Notes under the pieces: model-generated | The model's input: only the letters and a program-made list of their open reading frames with translations | What the model was told of the DNA's origin: nothing | The model's database searches: none | Shown: piece after piece, positions 6,238 through 13,140 of the stretch | Position numbering within the stretch: position 1 is the first letter of the stretch | Layout of the letters: each line of letters opens with the position of its first letter | Position numbers and translations under genes: made by a program | DNA from: JAGGYK01 sp034716155 | GTDB lineage: Bacteria; Desulfobacterota; Desulfomonilia; UBA1062 | Direction of reading: 5' to 3' | Assembly: GCA_034716155.1 (NCBI GenBank) | Contig: JAYEFR010000150.1 | Coordinates: 1 to 13,600, forward strand | DNA length: 13,600 nt

Positions 6238-7061
6238 AGATAGCAATAGTCGGTCTTGGGCTTCTAGGGTCATCCATGGCAAAGGCGCTTAAAGGCAGCG
6301 CCACCATTATAGGCATAGACAAGGATAGATCCGTTGTAGATCATGCCCTCAATGATGGAGTTATAACTCAGGGAGGTGATGACCTGTCCCTTGTAAGCGG
6401 ATGTGAGATAGTAGTTGTTGCGTTACCTGTGGGCACTGTTGTGGAGGTCGTACAAAGATTACTGCCGCATATGGATGAAGGCACTGTGGTTACTGACACC
6501 GGCTCAACAAAGGCTGAAATCGTTAGAAGCATAAACCCGCTATGGCCCTGGTTCGTTGGGTCTCATCCCATGGCAGGCAAAGAGACATCCGGATATACAT
6601 TAAGTGATATGGACCTGTTTAAGGATACGGTGAGCATCATCACCCCCACCCCCACATCTAAAGAATCCTGTATCAAAAAGGTAAAAAAGGTTTGGGAGAT
6701 GTGCGGAGCAAGGCCTATATTTATGGGACCAGAAGAGCATGACAAGATCATGTCAAGGATAAGCCACTTTCCTCACCTTTTAAGCTTTGTATTCATGCAT
6801 CTTGTGAAAGAGAAAAATATTCACCCATCTCTTATAGGCAAAGGCTTTAAGGATTTCTCCAGGATTGCAGGTTCTGACCCAATAATGTGGAGAGATATCT
6901 TTATGGTAAATAGTCATAACATACTGCCTCTAATAGATGATTATATAAAGGAGCTCACCAAGGTAAAATCCTACATAAGGAAGGGACAGGCAGGTAAACT
7001 TGAAGAAGCCTTGCGGGGATACAGCAAAATAAGGAGATCATTGTATGAACATAACGGGTGA
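6234..7061 (+). CDS. tyrA: Prephenate dehydrogenase
   Basis: Oxidatively decarboxylates prephenate to 4-hydroxyphenylpyruvate, the tyrosine branch. The 275-residue protein has the N-terminal Rossmann motif GLGLLGSSMA (7-16), TDTGSTKAEI (87-96) and HPMAGKETSGY (111-121) of the TyrA family, and the helical dehydrogenase domain with DKIMSRISHFPHLLSF (170-185). Its length ends with the dehydrogenase domain: there is no C-terminal ACT domain and no fused chorismate mutase. Any tyrosine feedback must therefore act without an ACT domain, while PheA keeps one. It could accept arogenate as well, and the cofactor (NAD or NADP) is not certain. The ATG overlaps the hisC stop (ATGA), and the 3' end overlaps aroA by 17 bp. 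Confidence 0.95.
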   Translation: MKIAIVGLGLLGSSMAKALKGSATIIGIDKDRSVVDHALNDGVITQGGDDLSLVSGCEIVVVALPVGTVVEVVQRLLPHMDEGTVVTDTGSTKAEIVRSINPLWPWFVGSHPMAGKETSGYTLSDMDLFKDTVSIITPTPTSKESCIKKVKKVWEMCGARPIFMGPEEHDKIMSRISHFPHLLSFVFMHLVKEKNIHPSLIGKGFKDFSRIAGSDPIMWRDIFMVNSHNILPLIDDYIKELTKVKSYIRKGQAGKLEEALRGYSKIRRSLYEHNG

Positions 7062-8289
7062 AATAACCCCCCCGGGAGATAAATCCATCTCACACAGATC
7101 CCTTATAATAGGTGCGCTGGCCAAGGGCACAACATCTATAAAGGGCATTCTGGAATCAAGAGATATTATGAGTACTAATAATGCCCTTGTAGCGTTAGGC
7201 ACTCAAATAAAAAGGGATGGTGATATATATTTGATCAATGGAGATCATCTTAAAGAGCCATGTGCCATAATAGATGCAGGCAATTCCGGCACTACAGCAA
7301 GGTTATTGAGCGGTATAGCTGCAGGTGTAGATGGGGTTAGCATAATCACTGGAGATAACTCCCTGATAAAAAGGCCCATGCAAAGGGTCATCAAGCCCTT
7401 AAAGCAAATGGGGGCAATTTTCATGGCCAGAGAAAAAAGATATCTGCCCATGGCAATAAAAGGGACCAGATTAAAAGGTATATCATATAGAATGCCCATC
7501 GCATCTGCACAGGTAAAATCCGCTATACTCTTAGCTGGGATCAAAGGGATGGGGACAACTGAGGTGAGAGAACCCATAAAGAGTCGTGATCACACAGAAA
7601 GGATGCTCAAATTTTTCGGAGCAAAGGTAGATATAATGGAAACAAAGGTCACTATATCTGGCGGGCAAACCTTGAAAGCAAGAGATGTGGTAGTCCCGGG
7701 AGATCCTTCTTCAGCCGTATTCCCTGCCGTATGGGCTGCGACAACTACGGGTTCGGAATTATTGATTAAAGATGTGTGCGTAAACCCAACAAGAACAGGT
7801 TTCATCGATGTATTAAAAAGAATGGGGGCAGATATATCTATAGAGAATCCCAGGGATATCACAGGAGAAAAGATTGGTGACATCCTTATAAAGGGTCATG
7901 ACCTCACATCAACCACCATAGAAGGTCCTGAGATCCCCCACCTCATAGATGAGATCCCTATCCTTGCCGTAGCAGCCGCCCTCGCCACAGGGAAGACCAT
8001 AATAAAGGATGCAAAAGAACTCAGAGTAAAGGAGACAGACAGGATATCCGCTATGATGAAGGGATTTGCCGCCCTGGGAGCCAAGGTAGCCGAGATGGAA
8101 GATGGCATGATTATAGATGGGCCATTAGAATTATCTGCCGGGGCTATAGAGACATTTGGTGATCACAGAATAGCCATGGCATTCTACATACTTGGCAAGA
8201 TAGCAGATATAAATATACGGCTCGATAATCGAGAATGTGTGGATATATCATATCCCGGGTTCTTTAACGCCATGGAGAGGCTTGGTTGA
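7045..8289 (+). CDS. aroA: 3-phosphoshikimate 1-carboxyvinyltransferase (EPSP synthase)
   Basis: Transfers the enolpyruvyl group of PEP to shikimate 3-phosphate, the sixth shikimate-pathway step. The 414 residues include PPGDKSISHRS (9-19), GNSGTTARLL (79-88), SAQVKSA (154-160), RDHTERML (181-188), NPTRTGF (247-253), HLIDEIP (299-305), LRVKETDR (326-333) and GDHRIAMAF (372-380). The set GDKS, SAQxK, RxHxE and NxTR is the signature described for class II EPSP synthases, the Bacillus and Agrobacterium CP4 type, as opposed to the E. coli-like class I. The start at 7045 is backed by AGGAGA seven bases upstream. It lies inside the last codons of tyrA (17-bp overlap). The N-terminus is short but still contains the first catalytic lysine. 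Confidence 0.97.
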   Translation: MNITGEITPPGDKSISHRSLIIGALAKGTTSIKGILESRDIMSTNNALVALGTQIKRDGDIYLINGDHLKEPCAIIDAGNSGTTARLLSGIAAGVDGVSIITGDNSLIKRPMQRVIKPLKQMGAIFMAREKRYLPMAIKGTRLKGISYRMPIASAQVKSAILLAGIKGMGTTEVREPIKSRDHTERMLKFFGAKVDIMETKVTISGGQTLKARDVVVPGDPSSAVFPAVWAATTTGSELLIKDVCVNPTRTGFIDVLKRMGADISIENPRDITGEKIGDILIKGHDLTSTTIEGPEIPHLIDEIPILAVAAALATGKTIIKDAKELRVKETDRISAMMKGFAALGAKVAEMEDGMIIDGPLELSAGAIETFGDHRIAMAFYILGKIADINIRLDNRECVDISYPGFFNAMERLG

Positions 8290-8951
8290 AAAATAAAATC
8301 ATCACAATAGATGGCCCATCCGGCACCGGAAAATCCACCATAGCAAAGGCAATAGCCAAAAAGCTGGGTTTTAGCTATCTTGATACAGGAGCGCTATATC
8401 GAGGGGCTGCGCTTGCGATAGATTTAAAGGGAGGCAACATCAAAGATGATAAAGAATGCAGCGAGATCCTCTCAAACACCTCCATTAAACTGATCAAAGA
8501 CAAGATTTTTGTAGATGGGAAGGATGTCTCCTCTGAAATTCGCTCTCCGGGTATAAGTAACCTTGCATCAAGGATAGCCACCCTGAGATCTGCAAGACAA
8601 TACCTCGTAAAGATACAAAAATCATATCCCTTATCATGCTCTGTAGTAGCAGAAGGCAGAGATACCGGCTCTGTAGTATTTCCAGATGCGAATGTAAAAA
8701 TATACCTTGATGCCTCCCCTAAGGAACGAGCCGGTCGCAGATACAAAGAGCTTATATCAAAAGGTATAAATGTGGACTTTGACCAAGTGTTGAAAGAGAT
8801 CCAGGAAAGGGACAAGCGAGATAAAACCAGGGGGATTGCCCCACTTATAGTACCTGAAAACGCCATTGTGGTAAATACAACACAAATGAATGTAAAAGAG
8901 GCGACCTCCGAAATTTTAAAGATTATTAAGGATAAACTCAGCTCTTGCTAA
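8286..8951 (+). CDS. cmk: Cytidylate kinase
   Basis: Phosphorylates CMP and dCMP with ATP. The 221 residues show the P-loop GPSGTGKST (10-18), YLDTGALYR (31-39), the CMP-kinase motif EGRDTGSVVFPDA (123-135), YLDASPKERAGRR (140-152) and the lid arginines in ERDKRDKTR (174-182). The start is TTG at 8286 in a TTGA overlap with the aroA stop, preceded by GGAGAGG. Cmk often follows aroA in bacteria, frequently with ispH and rpsA after it. Here the operon stops with cmk, and a convergent gene follows. The length is normal and no key residue is missing. Confidence 0.96.
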   Translation: MKNKIITIDGPSGTGKSTIAKAIAKKLGFSYLDTGALYRGAALAIDLKGGNIKDDKECSEILSNTSIKLIKDKIFVDGKDVSSEIRSPGISNLASRIATLRSARQYLVKIQKSYPLSCSVVAEGRDTGSVVFPDANVKIYLDASPKERAGRRYKELISKGINVDFDQVLKEIQERDKRDKTRGIAPLIVPENAIVVNTTQMNVKEATSEILKIIKDKLSSC

Positions 8952-8965
8952 TCTAAAGGACGGCA

Positions 8966-8995
8966 CATTAAAATAAACGGTATACATTTTTAATG
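8966..8995. terminator. A/T-rich hairpin between convergent genes, possible weak terminator
   Basis: CATTAAAAT (8966-8974) and ATTTTTAATG (8986-8995) form a stem of about 9 bp between the cmk stop and the stop of the convergent small gene. A second short palindrome, TTGC-GGAC-GCAA, is at 8998-9009. The stem is nearly free of G/C and no clean U-run follows, so it is a weak candidate only. The position suits a bidirectional stop. Confidence 0.3.
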
Positions 8996-9010
8996 AGTTG
9001 CGGACGCAAA

Positions 9011-9241
9011 TTAACCTATTAATGAAAGGTCTTGCTTCACAGCCTTTTTCGAGGCCTGCTCATTCTTTACATCTTGAGCTAAATGTTCCAATATTTCTGT
9101 CGAGAAATCTACAATCGCTTCGCTGCTGAACCCGTTTTTCTTTAATTCCTTATACAATGTCTTTGCCAATATTTTTGTGGCCTTGGCCGGCTCCATATTA
9201 TTCATAATCATATTTAACGTCCCTTTTCTACTCATATCCAT
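9011..9241 (-). CDS. Small soluble protein of unknown function
   Basis: I do not recognise this 76-residue protein (74 residues if the third codon is the start). It is hydrophilic, mostly helical by composition, with no cysteine, no signal peptide and no membrane segment. The middle part EPAKATKILAKTLYKELKKNGFSSE, shown here split as EPAKATKILAKTLYKEL and KKNGFSSEA, is followed by DFSTEILEHLAQDV and a basic tail KKAVKQDL. The second in-frame ATG at 9235 has GGTGA at ideal spacing, while the first at 9241 has only a distant AGTAGGT, so the true start is probably 9235. Codon use looks like its neighbours. It converges on cmk and diverges from the membrane protein at 9428 across a 187-bp spacer with repeats. 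A regulatory or binding role is possible but not shown. Confidence 0.6.
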   Translation of the reverse strand: MDMSRKGTLNMIMNNMEPAKATKILAKTLYKELKKNGFSSEAIVDFSTEILEHLAQDVKNEQASKKAVKQDLSLIG

Positions 9242-9306
9242 TCACCGCATATACCTACTAGCAAACATCATACCAACTTGGCATCCCAAAAATACCAGCC
9301 TATAAT

Positions 9307-9379
9307 CAATAGATTACCCCGCTTTAGCACAAAGCAACTTCATCCAACCTGTGTCTTTTTTACAATAGATTGGGGTAAC
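9307..9379. promoter_or_regulatory. Repeat-bearing spacer between divergent genes
   Basis: CAATAGATT occurs at 9307-9315 and again at 9363-9371. The first copy runs into TTACCCC (9314-9320) and the second into GGGGTAA (9372-9378), which are exact inverted complements. Between them, GCTTT-AGCAC-AAAGC (9321-9335) is a perfect 5-bp hairpin. The arrangement, 56 bp centre to centre in a divergent spacer, looks like paired regulator sites or a structured leader. No known operator is recognised. Confidence 0.35.
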
Positions 9380-9389
9380 AAATCTTACG

Positions 9390-9419
9390 TTGCATAATAC
9401 CACTATTGTATTTTATAAG
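9390..9419 (+). promoter_or_regulatory. Possible promoter of the two-TM membrane protein gene
   Basis: TTGCAT (9390-9395) and TATAAG (9414-9419) are 18 bp apart. Transcription would start within a few bases of the ATG at 9428. There is no Shine-Dalgarno sequence before that ATG, so the message would be nearly leaderless if this promoter is used. The -35 box is only a partial consensus match. Confidence 0.3.
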
Positions 9420-9427
9420 TAACGTAT

Positions 9428-10120
9428 ATGGAAAGTAACATATCACACAAAAAAGTCTCTAGAGCAAGGATGACCCCAAAGGTTGAATTAGGCACAATCA
9501 TAGCTCTTCTTATTATATGGCTATGTGTATGGGCTGTAATAACAAAAGGGCAAACAAATTATCTAGGTAAGATGCAAACTCTTCAAAGAGATATTCTTAT
9601 GCTGGCAAAGAATTCCCTTTCTGCACAACTATCAAGGACCCCTGAGAAGATAGCCTTAGAGGATTTCAAAGATTCCTGGCCTTTTGAGGATCAATTTAAA
9701 TTTTTCATTATAAAAGATGATCATTTAATTGCATCTAACAGTGATAAGATAAACACTTATGGAACTCATATAGAACAAGTATTTGGAACAAACCTCAGAG
9801 ATCATACCAACGAGATGATAGAGAAGCTAAATAAAGGCACTGATGGTGCTCACTGGTTTGAATGGGATAGCCTTTCTCCACCACAACGGGCGACGTGGTC
9901 TGTACTAAAAAGCAACTCGGAATCTTTCATTTTAGGCATCATCTCCGATAAGGAGACTATGTTAAGGCTCTCTGGTTTTTCCGGGTATAGATTTATGCTC
10001 ATGGTATGCGGTGGCCTATCTTCTGCCTTGGTATTCCTTGCATTGATATGGGCAATATCATGGATCCGCATCTCATCTGTATATGCCTCTATTGGTAAAG
10101 AAGTTAAGAGTGAAGAGTGA
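9428..10120 (+). CDS. Two-TM sensor-shaped membrane protein without output domain
   Basis: I do not recognise a named family. The 230-residue protein has a basic N-terminus, a membrane helix at about 21-39 (LGTIIALLIIWLCVWAVI), an extracytoplasmic domain of about 145 residues, a second helix at about 189-212 (FMLMVCGGLSSALVFLALI), and only about 18 cytoplasmic residues. This is the layout of the input half of a sensor kinase, chemoreceptor or diguanylate cyclase. The domain's last part (ATWSVLKSNSESFILGII) recalls Cache/PAS-type ligand domains. No HAMP, kinase or GGDEF domain follows. The last residues, KEVKSEE, are encoded by a 7-bp tandem repeat in which the stop codon lies, so the gene may be a sensor whose 3' part was lost. 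Alternatively it is an intact partner subunit. The ATG at 9428 has no Shine-Dalgarno sequence. Confidence 0.7.
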   Translation: MESNISHKKVSRARMTPKVELGTIIALLIIWLCVWAVITKGQTNYLGKMQTLQRDILMLAKNSLSAQLSRTPEKIALEDFKDSWPFEDQFKFFIIKDDHLIASNSDKINTYGTHIEQVFGTNLRDHTNEMIEKLNKGTDGAHWFEWDSLSPPQRATWSVLKSNSESFILGIISDKETMLRLSGFSGYRFMLMVCGGLSSALVFLALIWAISWIRISSVYASIGKEVKSEE

Positions 10121-10131
10121 AGAGTTAAAGA
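10103..10131. repeat. Short tandem repeat, unit GTKAAGA
   Basis: GTTAAGA, GTGAAGA, GTGAAGA and GTTAAAGA follow one another and overlap the 3' end of the membrane protein gene, supplying its stop codon. Repeats of this GTGAAGAG type are usually intergenic. Here one has become coding. Confidence 0.8.
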
Positions 10132-10149
10132 GTATTTATATGAAAACAA

Positions 10150-10234
10150 TTGTCCGTGGTCCGTAGTTTATTTGTTTGTGGTATATTGGAAGGTGATCAT
10201 TCTATCCGGAGGGTTTACAACGGACTACTGACAA
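10150..10234. repeat. Imperfect inverted repeat between convergent genes
   Basis: TTGTCCGTGGTCCG (10150-10163) and the complement of TTGTCAGTAGTCCG (10221-10234) match at 12 of 14 positions and enclose 57 bp. The left arm itself is a doubled GTCCGTRG word. It lies between the stop codons of the membrane protein and the flavoenzyme and could fold in transcripts from either side. No U-run marks a classical terminator. Confidence 0.55.
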
Positions 10235-10249
10235 CGATGCATGCTTATT

Positions 10250-11590
10250 CTATCCTTTCCTGGCCTTGTTCGCAGCAATAAGAATAGGATCCCACGCAGG
10301 TGCAAAGGGTGGTGCATATCCAAGGTCCAGCCTGTATACGTCTTCTACCGTCATGCCGCTGTACAGGGCTGCGGCGAGTACATTTATTCTGAGCGCGGCG
10401 CCTTCCCTGCCGAGCATCTGTGCACCAAGCAGTCTCTTTGTTTTTTTCTCGGTTGTAAACTGGACAGTTATGGGCCATCCTCCCACGTAGTGCTTGGAAC
10501 GAGACCTGTGGCGTATGTTGATGGCGTATGCATCAAGGCCTGCAACCCCTGCCTCTTTAAGGCTGAGTCCTGTTCTGGCGACTTCAAGATCAAATATCTT
10601 TGATACGGCTGTGCCCACAATACCTTTAAATTCAGTACTCAGTCCCCCAATATTTTCTCCTGCCACCCTTCCTGCCTTGTTTGCAGTTGTCCCAAGGGGT
10701 ATATATGCAGGTTTACTCAATACCATATGATATGCCTCAGCACAGTCACCCCCTGAGTAAACACGTTTCAGGCTCGTCCTCTGATGTCTGTCCACATCTA
10801 TTGCGCCTGTCTCACCTAGTTTTACACCTATCTTATTCGCAAGATCCACATTGGGTGCCGCACCCTTTGCTATCAATACGCTATCTGCCTTGAAATCACC
10901 CTTATTCGTTACAACCCTCTCAACCCTGCCATCTCCTTCAAAAGACAGAATATCAACGCCCGTCTCGATTACGACGCCTTTTGATCTGACTTCTTCCTCA
11001 ACGATTTCAGACATCTCGGGATCGAAATTGAGCAACATTTGAGAACTCTTCTTGAGGATGGTCACCTTTTTGCCCAGCTCCACGAACGCTTCGGCCATCT
11101 CAAGCCCTATATAGCCACCTCCGCATATCACAGCTTCCTTGCCGGACACCGCGCTTTTCTGTATCCGGATCGCATCTTCCACGGTCCTGAGAGTATTCAC
11201 TCCTTCCAGATCTTCCCCTGGTACACCCAGGTTCTTACCTTTTGCCCCGGTTGCGATCATAAGGTAGTCAAAAGCATGCCTGGATAACTTGCCGTTTATC
11301 AAATCAAGCACGTCAACATAGCCATCCTGATAATCTATATTCACTACTTCATGTTTTCTATAAATAGGTATGGACCTTTTCTTTTCAAACTCCTCCGGAG
11401 TTATCTCTATCAGATCCTCAGGGGTGGTAAGCATACCGGATATAAAGTACGGCTCTGAGCATGCACCGTAGGATATATAACCTGATTTTTCAAATACCGA
11501 CACATCCATGCTCGACCCTTTCAGTCGCTTTGCAGCACTTGCGGCAGATAATCCAGCTGCCACACCACCTATAACCACTAATCTCTCCAT
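10250..11590 (-). CDS. CoA-disulfide reductase/NAD(P)H:sulfur oxidoreductase-like flavoenzyme
   Basis: A single-cysteine member of the pyridine nucleotide-disulfide oxidoreductase superfamily, 446 residues. Visible are the FAD motif VVIGGVAAGLSAA (5-17), the redox cysteine C44 in ISYGACSEPYFISG, ATGA (113-116), the NAD(P)H motif GGGYIGLEMAEA (157-168), the second FAD motif YSGGDCAEA (278-286), and the C-terminal YAPPFAPAWDP (425-435), whose tyrosine sits at the partner's active site in CoA-disulfide reductases. Family members reduce CoA disulfide, CoA persulfide or polysulfide with NAD(P)H, or reduce oxygen, and the sequence does not choose between them. AAAGGAGAG precedes the ATG. pcnB ends 28 bp upstream on the same strand. 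By eye the G+C of its 3' half is clearly higher than that of rny or the aromatic genes. Confidence 0.88.
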   Translation of the reverse strand: MERLVVIGGVAAGLSAASAAKRLKGSSMDVSVFEKSGYISYGACSEPYFISGMLTTPEDLIEITPEEFEKKRSIPIYRKHEVVNIDYQDGYVDVLDLINGKLSRHAFDYLMIATGAKGKNLGVPGEDLEGVNTLRTVEDAIRIQKSAVSGKEAVICGGGYIGLEMAEAFVELGKKVTILKKSSQMLLNFDPEMSEIVEEEVRSKGVVIETGVDILSFEGDGRVERVVTNKGDFKADSVLIAKGAAPNVDLANKIGVKLGETGAIDVDRHQRTSLKRVYSGGDCAEAYHMVLSKPAYIPLGTTANKAGRVAGENIGGLSTEFKGIVGTAVSKIFDLEVARTGLSLKEAGVAGLDAYAINIRHRSRSKHYVGGWPITVQFTTEKKTKRLLGAQMLGREGAALRINVLAAALYSGMTVEDVYRLDLGYAPPFAPAWDPILIAANKARKG

Positions 11591-11618
11591 AGCTATCTCT
11601 CCTTTATAAGGTATTACA

Positions 11619-12872
11619 TCATCTATGTGTTGTATGTCGTATCTTCCAATGGGTATTTAGAAACTTCCTGCCAGGCCATCTTTTGTCGAATATCACCTTA
11701 AACGGGTCATCCTCATCAGGCACACGTTTATGTATAATCATATAGCATATTGTTGCCGCATCCGAATACCTGGCCCTTTTCCTCAATGACCACCTCATTT
11801 TCGATGTATCTAAGGCCTTTAACATGCGCTCCAGGATCATAGTAATTTGAACTATACCGGCCTTATAATGCTTAGGTATAATAATTGTCATCTTACTCTC
11901 AGTCAATGTTTCATACAAGCATTTTGCCCTGTCTGTCCCCTTTTTGTTTAACCGGGCCAAGACAGACTTTAACCATGGCCAGAATAAGACAGTGAATATA
12001 ATTTCTAATGATAATACTTTTCCTTTAAGAATCGCATTGTCTATCATGCCCAAAAGATCAAGCAGATCTTTAAATGCCCTTGGATTCCGCTCAAAAAAGC
12101 CCCAAAGACCTTCAAATATATATGGAAATCCGCCATAGAAATCCATTAACTGGAAGAAGGCCCCTGATGTGCCGGATACCATATCCTTGGTCAGTTCATC
12201 AAACAATCTTGCGCCTGAACACGATGCCAACATATATCTATGGGTATAAATAGCCCTTGCAGTATTATCCTCAATAACAAAATTGGTGCGCGCGGCATGT
12301 CTTAATACACGCCATATCCTTACAGGGTCATCTGCATACCTTTCATTGGGATCCCCAATGACCCTGATTACGCCCTCTGAGATGTCCTCTAGCCCACCCA
12401 CATAATCTATTATAGAGAAGTTTGATATATCATAAAAAAGTGCATTTATCGTAACATCCCTTTTAAAGGCGTCCTGCCGGGGGGTTCCATACGCCACCTT
12501 CCTTGTGCCAATATCAGAATCCATCCCGGATTCAGGGGTCTTGCGAAATGTAGAAACCTCTATAACCTTGTCTCCTTTAAACCTTACGTGGACAAGACGG
12601 AAACGTCTCCCTATAAGATAGGAGTTTGCAAAAAGTCTTTTTATCTGCCCGGGGCGTGCGTCTGTGGCCACGTCAAAATCCTTTGGGGTCTTGCCCAGCA
12701 ACAGATCCCTTACCGCACCACCTACAAGATAGGCCTTGAAACCCTTTCTGTAGAGTCTGTAGAGGACTTTTAATGCATTGGGATCTATTGATTTGCGTGA
12801 GATAGGATGTTTAGGCCTTGAAAGGATCACAGAATATTCTCTACTCAGGTTTGTATTCTTCATTATCTTCAT
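11619..12872 (-). CDS. pcnB: Poly(A) polymerase/CCA-adding-type nucleotidyltransferase, PcnB-like
   Basis: Class II nucleotidyltransferase that adds 3' nucleotides to RNA. The 417 residues show LVGGAVRDLLLG (49-60), the metal-binding DFD (D65, D67), RRFRLVHVRF (89-98), RDVTINALFYD (138-148) and DDPVRIWRVLRHAAR (181-195). RRFRLVHV is the published signature separating bacterial poly(A) polymerases from CCA-adding enzymes, so a poly(A) polymerase is favoured, though lineage-specific exceptions exist. The C-terminus is basic (WSLRKRARYSD, KIRHTTHR). The start is uncertain between ATG 12872 and ATG 12863 (codon 4). Both lie inside the 3' end of yacG, and GAGGAAGG serves either one. If it polyadenylates RNA, it works in the same decay pathway as the RNase Y encoded earlier in this window. 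Confidence 0.9.
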   Translation of the reverse strand: MKIMKNTNLSREYSVILSRPKHPISRKSIDPNALKVLYRLYRKGFKAYLVGGAVRDLLLGKTPKDFDVATDARPGQIKRLFANSYLIGRRFRLVHVRFKGDKVIEVSTFRKTPESGMDSDIGTRKVAYGTPRQDAFKRDVTINALFYDISNFSIIDYVGGLEDISEGVIRVIGDPNERYADDPVRIWRVLRHAARTNFVIEDNTARAIYTHRYMLASCSGARLFDELTKDMVSGTSGAFFQLMDFYGGFPYIFEGLWGFFERNPRAFKDLLDLLGMIDNAILKGKVLSLEIIFTVLFWPWLKSVLARLNKKGTDRAKCLYETLTESKMTIIIPKHYKAGIVQITMILERMLKALDTSKMRWSLRKRARYSDAATICYMIIHKRVPDEDDPFKVIFDKRWPGRKFLNTHWKIRHTTHR

Positions 12873-13020
12873 CCTTCCTCACTTTCCGCCCTGGAATCCT
12901 ATAGTGCTCATCTGCCCAGTTCACGAGGTCTATATCTTTGCATCTCTTAGAGCAAAAAGGCCTAAAGGGATTATCTTTATACTCTGCCATACGCCCGCAC
13001 ACAGGGCATTTTACTTTCAT
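12841..13020 (-). CDS. yacG: Zinc-binding protein YacG (DNA gyrase inhibitor family)
   Basis: A 59-residue protein with the C4 zinc site CPVC at 5-8 and C23/C27 in FCSKRCKDIDL, then the family's conserved NWADEHYRIP at 34-43 and an acidic tail. E. coli YacG binds zinc and the GyrB C-terminal region and inhibits gyrase. The spacing CxxC-X14-CxxxC and the RCKDIDLVNWADEHYRIP stretch make the family assignment firm despite the small size. The start ATG at 13020 has TAAGGG about seven bases upstream. Its last 32 bases overlap the start of pcnB in another frame, so pcnB translation is probably coupled to it. Confidence 0.92.
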   Translation of the reverse strand: MKVKCPVCGRMAEYKDNPFRPFCSKRCKDIDLVNWADEHYRIPGRKVRKDEDNEEYKPE

Positions 13021-13080
13021 ATCAAACCCTTATCCTGTGAAAAATCCCAAAGCCGGCAAGTCCGCCGCAGAACTTTCCCC

Positions 13081-13140
13081 CGTAAAAACAGAGGAAGGAT
13101 GCAGGATGGCGCAGGAGTGAATTTTTTACGAAGCCATCAA
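13081..13140. repeat. Partial dispersed inverted repeat of the GATGGCTTCGTAAAAA type
   Basis: CGTAAAAA (13081-13088) and TTTTTACG (13123-13130) are exact inverted arms around 34 bp. Read on the minus strand, the right end is TGATGGCTTCGTAAAAAA followed by TTC, a terminal sequence I recall from dispersed intergenic repeats in environmental bacteria, there normally with a longer matching right arm. Here the second arm matches only over its last 8 bp, so the element looks shortened. It sits between the gene remnants and yacG. Confidence 0.5.

Noticed and set aside
10241..10603. Plus-strand and alternative frames over the flavoenzyme
   Set aside because: They are antisense or out-of-frame shadows of a gene with intact family motifs throughout.
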